DNA of 7,413 bases, taken from the NCBI GenBank assembly GCA_021200075.1, contig JAJQGZ010000163.1:1-7413 (forward strand), read 5' to 3'. The first letter of the stretch is position 1; each line of letters opens with the position of its first letter. Position numbers and translations under genes: made by a program. This document shows positions 1-6,110 of the stretch, in pieces. Under the pieces are notes generated by a model. That model did not search any database, had not been told where the DNA came from, and saw only the letters and a program-made list of their open reading frames with translations. Source of the DNA: Clostridiales bacterium (lineage in GTDB: Bacteria > Bacillota > Clostridia > Oscillospirales > Acutalibacteraceae).

Positions 1-2
1 GC

Positions 3-40
3 AAAAAGTGTGCAAGCTGTTTTCCTAACTTACACACTTT
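3..40 (-). terminator. Rho-independent terminator ending the ilvD-to-ABC operon
   Basis: On the minus strand, arm AAAGTGTGTAAG (40 to 29) pairs with CTTGCACACTTT (16 to 5). This is a 12-bp stem with one U-G wobble, closed by a 12-nt loop, and the 3' arm runs into five consecutive T residues. It begins three bases after the TAA at 46-44, which ends the open frame of the ABC-protein tail. The same inverted repeat has a T-rich flank on the other side, so some activity on plus-strand transcripts is possible. Confidence 0.8.
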
Positions 41-43
41 ATT

Positions 44-312
44 TTACAGGCTCATCTCTTTTTGAACTTCGGATTCGATACTTTCTCTTATTTCGGCAAT
101 TAATTTTTCCTTATCCTCTGCGGACATATCGCCGGCTTTTTCCTGCACGGATTTTTTAATTTCGGAGTCAATAAAGGCGGATATTTCGCCGCCTGTTTTT
201 TCGGCTTGCTTTGCTTCTTTGGCATCCGTAGCTTTTTCGGCTTGCTTTTTTGTTCTCTTTTTTATCCTCTTTTTTTTGCTTCTTTTTTAACTTCTTTCTC
301 TTTCTTAGATTC
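44..312 (-). pseudogene. Displaced C-terminal tail of the ABC ATPase (stop codon plus frameshift)
   Basis: This stretch follows the TAG stop of the ABC ATPase and looks like the rest of the same protein. In the ATPase frame, directly after TAG, it reads ESKKEKEVKKEAKK and then runs into a TAA at 264-262. Adding one A to the run of eight A (277-270 on the minus strand) moves the reading into a frame that stays open to TAA at 46-44. That frame gives a hydrophilic, helix-prone sequence rich in Lys, Glu and Ala, ending EIRESIESEVQKEMSL. Within it, KQAEK occurs twice exactly 12 codons apart, matching a 16-bp DNA repeat at 197-212 and 233-248, which supports this frame as the coding one. The terminator follows immediately. 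With both defects repaired the ATPase would be about 362 residues. Sequencing error in a low-complexity A/T run is the simplest cause; real truncation is the alternative. No known domain was recognised in the tail. Confidence 0.65.
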
Positions 313-1131
313 CTACTTGGCTTCCTTTTTAATCTCCTTTTTGCTCTTTGCCAATTCATTGGCAAGCTTGGGAGCCGACGGCTTTTGATTTTTCTTAGTC
401 TTTTCGGTATACACCTTTACAACATCGTTTACATCGCCGGATGCTATAATTTCGCCGTGGTCGAGGAGTATGCCCGTGTCGCATATCGCTTTAATCTGGT
501 CTACGCTGTGAGAAACGAAAAGCACGGTAACGCCCTTGTCAAACATAGATTTAACCTTGGCAAGGCTCTTCTTTTTAAATCCGGCGTCGCCTACGGACAG
601 CACCTCGTCAAGAATGAGAACATCGGGTTCCACCGCCGTGGCGATGGAAAAGCCGAGACGGGCTTTCATTCCGCTGGAATAATTCTTTACCGGCACATCA
701 ATAAAACTGCCAAGCTCCGAAAACTCGACAATTTCGTCATACTTAGACTTAATATATTCCCTGTCATAGCCTAAAATTGCACCATATAAAAATATATTCT
801 CCTTGCCAGAATAGTTGCCGTCAAAGCCTGCTCCGAGTTCAAGCAAAGGAGCGATAACGCCGCTTTTTTCAATACTGCCCTTTGTGGGTTTATACACGCC
901 TACAATAGTTTTGAGCAGGGTACTTTTGCCCGCTCCGTTAAGACCGAGGATTGCAAGATGTTCTCCTTTTTTTACCTCAAAGCTGATATCTTTAAGCGCA
1001 TAAAATGTATTATAGCTGAGCTTACCGCTGATAAGCTTAATTACATATTCCTTTAAGTTGTCCACCTTTTCCTTATTAAGAATGAACGACATTGAAACAT
1101 TTTTAACTGATATGGCTGTATCGTTTTGCAT
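313..1131 (-). CDS. TagH/Wzt-type ABC transporter ATP-binding protein
   Basis: Cytoplasmic ATPase subunit of the kind that powers export of polysaccharides, teichoic acids or O-antigen (TagH/RfbE/Wzt group, COG1134). Counted from the ATG at 1131 (272 aa): Walker A GLNGAGKST at 63-71, a Q-loop region reading LLELGAGFDGNYSGKENIF from about 96 that is typical of this group, signature YSSGM at 151-155, Walker B VLILDE at 171-176, D-loop SVGD, and H-loop histidine 208 in FVSHS. The ATG at 1131 is chosen because AGAGG lies 7 nt upstream; an in-frame GTG at 1179 adds 16 residues but has no comparable site. The NBD is complete. After about residue 245 comes a Lys-rich tail that stops at TAG (315-313) although coding-like sequence continues to position 44. 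No six-helix ABC-2 permease is visible beside it; the upstream neighbour is a four-helix membrane protein. The substrate cannot be read from the sequence. Confidence 0.92.
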   Translation of the reverse strand: MQNDTAISVKNVSMSFILNKEKVDNLKEYVIKLISGKLSYNTFYALKDISFEVKKGEHLAILGLNGAGKSTLLKTIVGVYKPTKGSIEKSGVIAPLLELGAGFDGNYSGKENIFLYGAILGYDREYIKSKYDEIVEFSELGSFIDVPVKNYSSGMKARLGFSIATAVEPDVLILDEVLSVGDAGFKKKSLAKVKSMFDKGVTVLFVSHSVDQIKAICDTGILLDHGEIIASGDVNDVVKVYTEKTKKNQKPSAPKLANELAKSKKEIKKEAK

Positions 1132-1136
1132 AAAAA

Positions 1137-1167
1137 CACCTCTGCCCTCTTTCAGTGTACAAGAGGG
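1137..1167 (-). promoter_or_regulatory. Hairpin and ribosome binding site ahead of the ABC ATPase
   Basis: On the minus strand CCCTCTT (1167-1161) and AAGAGGG (1151-1145) form a perfect 7-bp stem with a 9-nt loop. Two bases later comes the Shine-Dalgarno AGAGG (1143-1139), 7 nt before the ATG at 1131. CCTCT in the 5' arm can also pair with this AGAGG, so two exclusive pairings are possible, one leaving the site free and one hiding it. There is no T-tract directly after the stem, so it is not a typical terminator. A regulatory role is inference. Confidence 0.4.
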
Positions 1168-1187
1168 ATTGATTTGCACTTTTTCGG

Positions 1188-1844
1188 CTACTTTTGATTC
1201 CTTTTAATCTTCCAGACCGCCGTACACAGTACGAGCGATACAAGCAGGAACACCGCAGAATAAATTGCAATCGTTCCCACCGAGCCGTATATATAGCTCA
1301 TAAGTGCGTCTTTAATATAAACAGGATAAATATCTATACTCTTTACCTTTGATATTATTATGATTATAAGCGAGAGTAATAAACCGTAAAAACCTGCGGA
1401 CATAAAGCTTATTGCAATGCTCCGAACGCCTCTGTAGCGTTTGCTCTTTGCGCCGACAAAATACAAAATCAGTGCAACCAAAACGGCAAATACCGCCGAA
1501 ATAACCATAAGCACAACAGATGCGAGCGAGCCGACATTGGTAATCGTCCCCATATAAGAAGCGCCGGGAATAGTTATCTGCTCGTTTGCATAGGTCGAGA
1601 TTTTTTCGGCAAGCTTCTGCGCAGTTTCGGCATTATATTTATAATCGGTATTTGCAATCTGAGTTTTAATTTCATCGGTCAAATCGCTTGCGAGCTGACT
1701 TATATCCTCGGCGACCGTCTGCGTGGTGTAGTCAGTTTTTGCTTTTACCAAGCTGTTAATATAAGCGTCGGCAATTTCCTGAGTGGTGTCAAGCGTGATG
1801 ACCTCTCCAAGATTATCCGTAGGAATACCGTTTTGGACAAAAAA
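1188..1844 (-). pseudogene. C-terminal part of a frameshifted four-helix membrane protein
   Basis: This frame is open from 1895 to TAG at 1190-1188, but only the part downstream of the homopolymer at 1839-1844 looks genuinely coding, starting VQNGIPTDNLGEV. It holds the rest of an extracytoplasmic, mostly helical, Thr/Ala/Glu-rich region of about 100 residues. Three strongly hydrophobic segments follow: SLASVVLMVISAVFAVLVAL, a second around GLLLSLIIIIIS, and a third around AIYSAVFLLVSLVLCTAVW. A short positive tail KIKRNQK ends it. Fused with the upstream piece it gives a 285-residue protein with one helix, a large outside domain, then three helices, the same layout as FtsX/MacB-type proteins, although I see no sequence match to them. 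It stops 56 bp before the ABC ATPase and is probably co-transcribed with it. I do not recognise the family. Confidence 0.75.
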
Positions 1845-2046
1845 CATCATTTGCAAAATCGAGAATATCATCCCTGTAAGCGGATACATATTCATAAGAT
1901 GTGAGCTTGTCCTCGATAAACGACGGACTGATCAAAGCGGTCTTTGCAACGAGCGACGAGCCGAACAAAACTATCAGCGCAAAAAGCATGAAGCAGAGGA
2001 ATACCCTTGTCCGCTTTGTCTTTGCGGTATCGTGTAAATCACTCAT
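1813..2046 (-). pseudogene. N-terminal part of a frameshifted four-helix membrane protein
   Basis: A 77-residue frame starting MSDLHDTAKTKRTR, with a positively charged N-terminus and a hydrophobic segment at about residues 15-38 (VFLCFMLFALIVLFGSSLVA). This would be a signal anchor placing what follows outside the cell. The start is well supported: GGAGG lies 9 nt upstream, and the ATG is one base past the TGA of the preceding sortase-like gene, which suggests translational coupling. After DDILDFANDVF the frame runs into CPKRYSYG and a stop. Removing one T from the run of six (plus-strand A run 1839-1844) turns GTTTTTTGTC into GTTTTTGTC and reads on smoothly as DVFVQNG in the downstream piece. 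The total length then becomes exactly 286 codons. An extra base in a homopolymer, either error or mutation, is the likely cause. Confidence 0.75.
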
Positions 2047-2047
2047 A

Positions 2048-2545
2048 TCAGCTGCCCTCCCCCGTCACTTTATCGGCAAATATATAAAAGCACTTGCCGT
2101 TATTGTCCGAAAAATCGGAGAAGTACAAATACAGCGCCAAATCGCTGCCTACATCGTCAAGGCTCACAGACTCGCTGTCATAATAAGCATCCGTAACCTT
2201 GTAGGAAATCTCGCCCGAAATGGTAGTTACGGTTATAACATCGCCCTTTTCAAGATATTTGAGCGAGGCAAAGTAGGTTTCGTCATACCCGGTAGCGATT
2301 GTAGTATCGTCGTTAAACAATCCGACCGTGCTGAGAAGCGCCGCTCCGTATCTTGCGGAAACACGGTTGTAACCGAGATAAACTTTTGTGTTAAGACCGC
2401 AGTCGGCACATTCAATATCGGCTACATAATTGCCGAAATCTGCACTTTCAATCTCCGCAATTTCTCCGTCGTTCACCGTAACATCGCACACATCCATAGG
2501 CATAGCGTTTTCCAGCTTATGCACGGCGGAGGTTGCGGTTCTCAT
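2048..2545 (-). CDS. Sortase-fold domain protein lacking the catalytic triad
   Basis: 165 residues that follow the sortase pattern closely. YVADIECADCGLNTKVYLG matches the start of a sortase barrel, TTIATGYDETYF sits where active sortases have (I)AGHN-TYF, LEKGDVITVTT-SGE-SYKV matches the beta-hairpin after the His, and LALYLYFSDF plus CFYIFADKV matches the LILYTCYPF and R-FVYA-KV strands. By this hand alignment the catalytic His is Tyr87 (TAT), the Cys is Tyr141 (TAC) and the Arg is Cys152 (TGC), so transpeptidase activity is not expected. Each replacement is one transition away from a catalytic codon. The ATG at 2545 overlaps the TGA of a small upstream frame that encodes the expected membrane anchor; a one-base insertion would join them into 212 residues, a normal sortase size. 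The gene sits between ilvD and the four-helix membrane protein. A binding or scaffold role is inference; the alignment was made from memory of the family. Confidence 0.75.
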   Translation of the reverse strand: MRTATSAVHKLENAMPMDVCDVTVNDGEIAEIESADFGNYVADIECADCGLNTKVYLGYNRVSARYGAALLSTVGLFNDDTTIATGYDETYFASLKYLEKGDVITVTTISGEISYKVTDAYYDSESVSLDDVGSDLALYLYFSDFSDNNGKCFYIFADKVTGEGS

Positions 2546-2685
2546 CAGTGAAGCACCGCAACAACCGTAAAAATCAGCGCAATAGCCAAAAACCCTGCGT
2601 TAATAAACACATAGTCCTTTAAAATATTCTTTTTCTTATGCTTGTGATTGCTGTGTTTTTTTACATTCTCTTCATTTTCACTCAT
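2545..2685 (-). CDS. Small membrane-anchor ORF, probable N-terminus of the sortase-like protein
   Basis: A 46-residue frame, MSENEENVKKHSNHKHKKK followed by a hydrophobic stretch around residues 26-45 (YVFINAGFLAIALIFTVVAVL) and ending H-TGA. GAGG lies 7 nt upstream of the ATG, and the gap to the ilvD stop is 29 bp, so it is most likely in the same operon. The layout (charged cytoplasmic start, one helix) is exactly what a class of Gram-positive sortases has ahead of the catalytic domain, and that domain begins in another frame at the overlapping TGATG (2547-2543). One inserted base, for example CAC-CTG-ATG, would fuse the two. A true two-gene overlap with coupled translation is possible but would leave the sortase-like domain without an export signal. 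Confidence 0.65.
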   Translation of the reverse strand: MSENEENVKKHSNHKHKKKNILKDYVFINAGFLAIALIFTVVAVLH

Positions 2686-2714
2686 ATTCGTACCTCAATG
2701 CAGGGGCGAAATTA

Positions 2715-4376
2715 TCAGTCCTCGAAAACAGCGCCTTTTGAGCCGCTTGTTACATGCTGAGCATATCTCTTGAGATAGCCGGAAAGCTCCTGCTTAGGCG
2801 GCTGCCAGTTCTCTTTCCTTTTTGCGAGTTCTTCGTCCGATACATTTACTTTAAGCACTCTTTCGGGAATATCAATTTCTATCTCGTCCCCGTCCTCGAT
2901 AAGCGCAATTTTACCGCCGACAGCGGCTTCGGGACTTACATGACCGATAGCGGCGCCCCTTGTTGCGCCGGAGAAACGACCGTCGGTAAGAAGCGCAACT
3001 GACGAGCCGAGACCCATACCAATAATTGCAGAGGTGGGAGAAAGCATTTCCCTCATACCTGGGCCGCCCTTGGGGCCTTCATATCTGATAACAACTACAT
3101 CGCCGGCTTTTACCTTGCCGCCGGTGATAGCCTCGATAGCCTCTTCCTCGCTGTTATAGCATTTTGCCGGGCCTTTGTGCTTCATCATTTCAGGAGCTAC
3201 GGCGCCTTTTTTTACCACAGCGCCGTCTTCGGCAATATTGCCTGTGAGAACCGCAATTCCGCCGTCGGGAGAAAACGGTTCGTCGAGAGTGCGGATAATT
3301 TCTCCGTCCGCATCGGGTGCGGCGGCAAGCCTTTGCTCAACCGTACTGCTGACGGTCAATGCGTCTGTATTAATAAGTCCGCCCTTTGAAAGTTCTTTCA
3401 TAACCGCCTGAATACCGCCGACATCGTTAAGGTCGGTGATGAATACAGATGAAGCGGGATTGAGCTTGCATATCTGCGGAGTTTTCCTGCCGTAAGCATC
3501 AAGGTCGGCAAGGTCAATATCATGTCCCGCCTCGTGCGCAATTGCAGTAAGGTGGAGAATTGTGTTTGTGGAACAGCCGATAGCCATATCGGTACGCATT
3601 GCGTTTTCAACAGCCTTTTCGGTGATAATATCGGACGGCTTTATATCGTCCTTGAGCAAATCCATAACCCTTTCGCCGGCTCTCTTGGCAAGACGGAGTC
3701 TTGCGCTCATAACCGCCGGGATAGTACCCGAACCAGGCAGAGCCATACCGATAGCCTCGGTGAGACAGTTCATTGAATTTGCCGTGTACATACCCGAGCA
3801 GGAACCGCAGGTGGGGCAAGCGGAAAATGCGCAGGATTCCAGATTTTCATCGCTCATCTTGCCTGCCGCATTTGCGCCTACATATTCAAACTGCTCCGAC
3901 AGACCTATTCTGTTTGTAGTTTCGGTACTCTTGCCGGGAAGCATAGGGCCGCCGCTTACAAAAATACACGGCAGATTGAGCCTACAGGCGGCAAGGAGCA
4001 TACCGGGAACAATTTTATCGCAATTGGGGATAAACACAACGGCGTCAAGCGGATGAGCCGTGAGCATAACCTCGATTGAATCTGCAATGAGTTCTCTTGA
4101 ACAAAGCGAATATTTCATTCCTTTATGATTCATTGCAATACCGTCGCATACGCCGATTGTGTTAAATTCAAACGGAACGCCGCCGGCATTCCTGATACCT
4201 GCCTTTACCTGCTCCGCAATTTTATCCAGGTGCATATGTCCGGGGATATAATCGCTCTTTGAGTTAACAACTGCAACAAACGGTCTTTTCATTTCAAGTT
4301 CGTCAATGCCGAGCGCACGCAGAAGCGAACGGTGCGGTGCCCTTGACGGCCCTTCTTTAATTAAATCCGATCTCAT
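2715..4376 (-). CDS. ilvD: Dihydroxy-acid dehydratase
   Basis: Cytoplasmic Fe-S enzyme (EC 4.2.1.9) that dehydrates 2,3-dihydroxy-isovalerate and 2,3-dihydroxy-3-methylvalerate to the keto acids that precede valine, leucine and isoleucine. 553 aa, full length for Firmicute IlvD and shorter than the 616-aa E. coli form. Visible signatures: NCDKIVPGM with Cys119, CPTCGSCSGMYTANSMNC at 187-204, GCSTNTILHL near 267, VVIRYEGPKGGPGM, and TDGRFSGATRGAAIGHVSPE. The region near residue 45 reads YIPGHMHL, like E. coli IlvD (FVPGHVHL), and not the TPCN of plant and mycobacterial [2Fe-2S] enzymes, so an oxygen-labile [4Fe-4S] cluster is inferred. The start is supported by AGAGG 8 nt before the ATG and a promoter just upstream. 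No terminator is seen after it; the next start is 29 bp on. No other ilv or leu gene is in the window. 6-phosphogluconate dehydratase (Edd) is a relative, but the match to IlvD is much closer. Confidence 0.97.
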   Translation of the reverse strand: MRSDLIKEGPSRAPHRSLLRALGIDELEMKRPFVAVVNSKSDYIPGHMHLDKIAEQVKAGIRNAGGVPFEFNTIGVCDGIAMNHKGMKYSLCSRELIADSIEVMLTAHPLDAVVFIPNCDKIVPGMLLAACRLNLPCIFVSGGPMLPGKSTETTNRIGLSEQFEYVGANAAGKMSDENLESCAFSACPTCGSCSGMYTANSMNCLTEAIGMALPGSGTIPAVMSARLRLAKRAGERVMDLLKDDIKPSDIITEKAVENAMRTDMAIGCSTNTILHLTAIAHEAGHDIDLADLDAYGRKTPQICKLNPASSVFITDLNDVGGIQAVMKELSKGGLINTDALTVSSTVEQRLAAAPDADGEIIRTLDEPFSPDGGIAVLTGNIAEDGAVVKKGAVAPEMMKHKGPAKCYNSEEEAIEAITGGKVKAGDVVVIRYEGPKGGPGMREMLSPTSAIIGMGLGSSVALLTDGRFSGATRGAAIGHVSPEAAVGGKIALIEDGDEIEIDIPERVLKVNVSDEELAKRKENWQPPKQELSGYLKRYAQHVTSGSKGAVFED

Positions 4377-4440
4377 TTTGATTACCTCTTTTTAAATAGA
4401 TTATTTTATACCTTAAAGTATTGTCTGTATTGTTTTTGTT

Positions 4441-4469
4441 ATTTTATCACTTACAAGGATATTTTTCAA
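4441..4469 (-). promoter_or_regulatory. Sigma-A-type promoter for ilvD
   Basis: Minus strand: -35 TTGAAA (4469-4464), 17-bp spacer, -10 TAAAAT (4446-4441), each 5/6 to consensus. The expected start of transcription is near 4434, giving a leader of about 58 nt. That is too short for a T-box or a peptide-type attenuator. No clear operator was seen. This promoter probably serves ilvD and the surface genes after it. Confidence 0.65.
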
Positions 4470-4482
4470 GTCCCGGGGAAAG

Positions 4483-4713
4483 CTATCTCTCCTCAGCGTC
4501 GGAATCGACCTCATCGCCGCTGTTGACGGCTCTGTCAATCACCTTTGCAACCTTTTTAACCTGAACGAATGCGATAATATCCATAACCGCATAAATAATC
4601 AGCCCCACTCCGATTATTTTGATGACCGTCAATGTGGAGTCAAAAGGATTAAACATTGCTAGCAAGCCGAACACTATGCTGACTGCCGACAGCACAAGGG
4701 ATACAAGCCAGCT
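4483..4713 (-). pseudogene. C-terminal part of a frameshifted HdeD-like (DUF308) membrane protein
   Basis: The frame is open up to 4830, but only the part from about 4713 down to TAG at 4485-4483 continues the HdeD-like protein. It holds two hydrophobic helices (SWLVSLVLSAVSIVFGLLAM and VIKIIGVGLIIYAVMDIIAF) separated by NPFDSTLT, then a charged tail VKKVAKVIDRAVNSGDEVDS ending in acidic residues. These are helices five and six of the six expected for the family. The residues encoded upstream of 4713 in this frame (start MRQVQEHSQYFG) are polar, Cys/Arg-rich and unlike the family, so they are a frame shadow. No terminator was recognised after the stop; the ilvD promoter begins 14 bp on. Confidence 0.75.
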
Positions 4714-5066
4714 CCTACACCGTTTCGCCTTGTGTCGATTGCGACTGCAAAATCCACAATTCCACCTATCAGTATAAACAAGCCGAACAGGAATACCAAA
4801 ATACTGACTATGCTCCTGTACTTGACGCACATTATTATACCGGCGACAACTGCAAACACACCGAGGATTAACAGCAGGGTGTTTTTATCCTTGATGGAAT
4901 AAGACAGCGCCGCAAAAATGCCGAGCAGTATCAAAGCTATACCGCATATCATACTTGCGGCATACAGTGCCTCGTCGGGCCTTGCAAGCAAAACAATTCC
5001 CAAAATAAGCGAAGCGATTATGGTTACGATTGACAGATTTTTCGCTTTGACGAAAAACGCTCTCAT
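4714..5066 (-). pseudogene. N-terminal part of a frameshifted HdeD-like (DUF308) membrane protein
   Basis: Starts MRAFFVKAKNLSIV and holds four hydrophobic helices, the paired-helix pattern of the HdeD/DUF308 family: IVTIIASLILGIVLL-ARPDEAL, ICGIALILLGIFAAL, LLLILGVFAVVAGIIM and VSILVFLFGLFILIGGIV. HdeD is an acid-resistance membrane protein in E. coli; in Firmicutes the role of relatives is largely unknown. After AIDTRRNGV the frame veers into GAGLYPLCCRQSA and a stop at 4674. One added base near 4713-4718 (GTA-GGAGC to GTA-NGGAGC) restores VxSWLVSL and a 194-residue protein, close to the 190 of E. coli HdeD. GAAAGG lies upstream; it is 12 nt from the ATG at 5066 and only 3 nt from a GTG at 5075, so the exact start is uncertain. 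The dnaC stop is about 40 bp upstream, so read-through from that operon is likely. Confidence 0.8.
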
Positions 5067-5114
5067 TTTGAACACTTACCTTTCTTTTGTTAAAATATAT
5101 TTTCAGCCTTTCGG

Positions 5115-6089
5115 CTATTTTAAATACCTTATATCGTTGCCCACAAGAACTAATTTTTTATATTCTCCGGAAATTCTGGAGATAATTCGCTGGTCGTATT
5201 TTTCCTCCAGCTCGTCAAAGGAATAGTTGGTTGAAATTATGGTAGGCTTTTTCGCCGACAGCCTTGAATTGATTATATTAAACAGGCTTGCAACCGTATA
5301 GCTGTTTTTAAATTCCGTCCCCAAATCGTCGATTATCAGTAAATCGCAGGAAAGGACGGATTTTTCCGTATATTTAATAGCGCTTGAACTTCTGCCGAAG
5401 CCCTCGTTTTGCAGGTCGCTGAATAGATTTTGCGCAGCTGCGTACAAAACTCCGTATCCCTTGTTGACAACAACATTGGCAATGGCAAGGGAAAGATGCG
5501 TTTTGCCCAGACCCGTACCGCCCATAAACATAATACTCGGCGAATCGGGGGAAAAATTGACTGCGTATTTACTACAGCTCTGCTTGATTTTTTCCGCCTT
5601 GGCTCTCGGTGAAACTGCGCTTCCCTCGATTTCCTGCGGATAGTAATTGACATCGAAGCTTTCAAATGTATAGTCGCAAAGCGGAGCGATTTTTTGCAGA
5701 TTTTCCCTTTCAATATCCTTTAAAAGCTCCTTGTGGCATTTGCACCGCCTGTGGTTTACATATCCCGTGTCCTTGCAAATCGGGCAGGTATACTTAATTT
5801 CCAAAGCGTCCTCGGCATATCCGTTTTCGGCAAGTACGGATTTTCTCTCCTGCTGAAGCGCAAGACTGCGGTTCATAAGCTTTTCCATCTCGGCTTGCTT
5901 GCCGCCATCGGTGAAAAACACCTTGGATATTTCCAGCCCTATTCGGGCAAGCTCACGCTGAATTTCCTCAATTCGGGGAATTTTTTCACTTATCTCGTCA
6001 AATCGGTTTTGAGCATCGGTATTGGCTTTTTCAAGCCTTTCGCTTAAAATCTTTTCCGCTTTGGAATATACTTCTTTTGAATATGACAT
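5115..6089 (-). CDS. dnaC: DnaC/DnaI-type replicative helicase loader (AAA+ ATPase)
   Basis: Cytoplasmic primosome protein that loads the hexameric replicative helicase onto DNA, like Bacillus DnaI. 324 aa. Residues 1-95 are a charged, coiled-coil-like N-terminal region, the helicase-binding part in known loaders. A zinc-binding motif follows with Cys102, Cys105, Cys116 and Cys118 (CPIC and CKC). The AAA+ domain runs from about 140: Walker A GGTGLGKT at 190-197, Walker B LLIIDD at 250-255, sensor 1 ISTN at 285-288, and arginines 301 and 305 in YDQRIISRI as candidate finger residues. The ATG at 6089 has GGG about 9 nt ahead. It lies 72 bp after the DnaD-like gene, the usual clostridial pairing. 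IstB transposon ATPases share this fold, but the zinc motif, the long N-terminal region and the DnaD-like neighbour favour a chromosomal loader. It ends in TAG and shows no defects. Confidence 0.92.
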   Translation of the reverse strand: MSYSKEVYSKAEKILSERLEKANTDAQNRFDEISEKIPRIEEIQRELARIGLEISKVFFTDGGKQAEMEKLMNRSLALQQERKSVLAENGYAEDALEIKYTCPICKDTGYVNHRRCKCHKELLKDIERENLQKIAPLCDYTFESFDVNYYPQEIEGSAVSPRAKAEKIKQSCSKYAVNFSPDSPSIMFMGGTGLGKTHLSLAIANVVVNKGYGVLYAAAQNLFSDLQNEGFGRSSSAIKYTEKSVLSCDLLIIDDLGTEFKNSYTVASLFNIINSRLSAKKPTIISTNYSFDELEEKYDQRIISRISGEYKKLVLVGNDIRYLK

Positions 6090-6110
6090 TTTTTCATCCC
6101 TTTCAATTTT

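Noticed and set aside
270..277. Programmed or transcriptional slippage on the eight-A run
   Set aside because: The TAG stop lies before the run, so ribosomes would not reach it; slippage alone cannot rescue the tail.
313..315. TAG recoded as a sense codon in the ABC gene
   Set aside because: dnaC, the HdeD-like gene and the four-helix gene all end at TAG in sensible places, so TAG works as a stop here.
250..774. Plus-strand open frame starting MFSFLSS, and similar long plus-strand frames at 1901-2551 and 6444-7073
   Set aside because: They lie opposite well-supported genes, have Phe/Leu-rich or Cys/Arg-rich composition typical of antisense shadows, and match no family.
1132..1179. Upstream GTG start for the ABC ATPase
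   Set aside because: No ribosome binding site fits, and the extra 16 residues would be encoded across the hairpin; ATG at 1131 has AGAGG at 7 nt.
1188..2046. ABC-2 type permease partner for the ATPase
   Set aside because: The repaired protein has four hydrophobic segments with a large domain after the first, not the six closely packed helices of ABC-2 permeases.
4377..4440. T-box or leader-peptide attenuator for ilvD
   Set aside because: The leader is about 58 nt, has no short ORF rich in Leu/Ile/Val codons and no terminator hairpin.
5104..5117. Short hairpin (AGCC-GAAA-GGCT on the minus strand) at the dnaC stop as a terminator
   Set aside because: The stem is only 4-5 bp, overlaps the stop codon and lacks a proper T-tract.
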